DNA of 5,852 nt from Thermoleophilia bacterium. Lineage in GTDB: Bacteria; Actinomycetota; Thermoleophilia; Gaiellales; Gaiellaceae. Where the stretch lies: assembly GCA_025936595.1 (NCBI GenBank), contig JAICTB010000149.1, forward strand, positions 1 through 5,852. The letters run 5' to 3'. Positions 5,595-5,852 of this stretch are shown one piece after another; within the stretch, counting starts at the first letter, position 1; each line of letters opens with the position of its first letter. Below the pieces are notes generated by a model that saw nothing but the letters and a program-made list of their open reading frames with translations, was not told the DNA's origin and made no database searches. Both the position numbers and the translations under genes were made by a program.

Positions 5595-5622
5595 GCTCGC
5601 GGCAGGTCCGGAACGGACGTGC

Positions 5623-5852
5623 TTAGCGGCTCAGCAGGCGCCCGACGGTGTCGGCCGCGACGTAGCCGGCGATCTTCGGGTTCTCCTGCAAACGGCGTAT
5701 CGAGTACTCGTACCACTGCGTGCCGTACGGGACGTACACACGCAGCCGGTGACCATCGGCGACGAGCGAGTCCGCGCGGTCGGGGCGCACGCCGAGCAGC
5801 ATCTGAAACTCGTACCGCTCGCGCGGCAGGTCGCGCACGATGCGCAACGCCT
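5623..5852 (-). CDS. Proline dehydrogenase, C-terminal part (cut by window edge)
   Basis: Only the last roughly 76 codons are present; the gene continues past the right edge, so the start is not visible. Proline dehydrogenase is an FAD enzyme that oxidises L-proline to pyrroline-5-carboxylate, the first step of proline breakdown. The family's C-terminal signatures are clear: RYEFQMLLGVRPD (the YEFQML-G motif at the end of the barrel), then HRLRVYVPYGTQWYEYSIRRL and ENPKIAGYVAADTVG. The RRL with preceding Y-x-Y matches the substrate-carboxylate-binding arginine pair known for this family. It ends soon after this point in TAA, so it is the single-function enzyme rather than a PutA fusion. A TTG at 5847 is an internal codon, not a start. 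It converges on fabL. Confidence 0.9.
   Translation of the reverse strand, partial: ALRIVRDLPRERYEFQMLLGVRPDRADSLVADGHRLRVYVPYGTQWYEYSIRRLQENPKIAGYVAADTVGRLLSR

Larger units (their letters stand above)
5374..5622. other. Repeat-bearing noncoding gap between converging genes
   Basis: These 249 bp separate the end of fabL from the end of the leftward proline dehydrogenase. I see no credible gene: the open frames across it lack family-like sequence. It holds a weak hairpin just after fabL (AGCGC 5380-5384 with GCGCT 5392-5396), a tandem pair of CTGTGGAAAAGG, two copies of a GGGGTCAGACCCC element, a strong hairpin, and a small hairpin near the proline dehydrogenase stop (GTCCG 5606-5610, GAA loop, CGGAC 5614-5618). 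Transcription from both sides presumably ends here. Confidence 0.7.

Noticed and set aside
5498..5716. 72-residue minus-strand frame overlapping the proline dehydrogenase end
   Set aside because: It overlaps the true gene in another frame, crosses repeat copy 2 and has no recognisable sequence.

Overview
The window is GC-rich DNA, densely packed with genes. It has GTG starts, almost no recognisable Shine-Dalgarno sequences, and TANNNT boxes sitting just before start codons. This style suggests a high-GC actinobacterium, perhaps a soil Thermoleophilia-type lineage. The placement is an inference from gene style and protein flavour, not from a marker gene.

Layout. (1) Positions 50-4343 hold a tight leftward (minus-strand) gene string. 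In transcription order it encodes an EamA/DMT-family transporter (4343-3453), a 14-helix DHA2-type MFS exporter (3424-1883), 4-hydroxyphenylpyruvate dioxygenase (1886-792) and a DUF2071/YqjF-family protein (ending at 50). The exporter and dioxygenase overlap by 4 bp (ATGA). A 19-bp near-perfect palindrome fills most of the 28-bp gap between the two transporters and looks like an operator. (2) Positions 4344-4375 are a 32-bp divergent control region. A perfect 12-bp palindrome there overlaps two mirror-image TANNNT boxes, each exactly 8 nt before a start codon. (3) Positions 4376-5373 carry a rightward two-gene unit: an unrecognised 93-residue protein, overlapping by 4 bp (GTGA) a FabL-type enoyl-ACP reductase. 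(4) Positions 5374-5622 are noncoding, between converging genes, and contain repeats: two copies of an element with the core GGGGTCAGACCCC, one followed by a strong 12-bp hairpin. (5) From 5623 to the right edge is the C-terminal end of a leftward proline dehydrogenase.

How the genes may work together. Two exporters directly upstream of the tyrosine-catabolic dioxygenase, one of them coupled to it, suggest export of an aromatic compound such as homogentisate, or coordinated stress and drug control. No homogentisate dioxygenase lies in the window, so this is only a hypothesis. The FabL unit belongs to fatty-acid elongation and the proline dehydrogenase to proline catabolism. There is no CRISPR array, tRNA, rRNA or transposase gene in the window. 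The best leads are the two compact control sites, the repeat element, and an apparent start or frame defect at the head of the DUF2071 gene.
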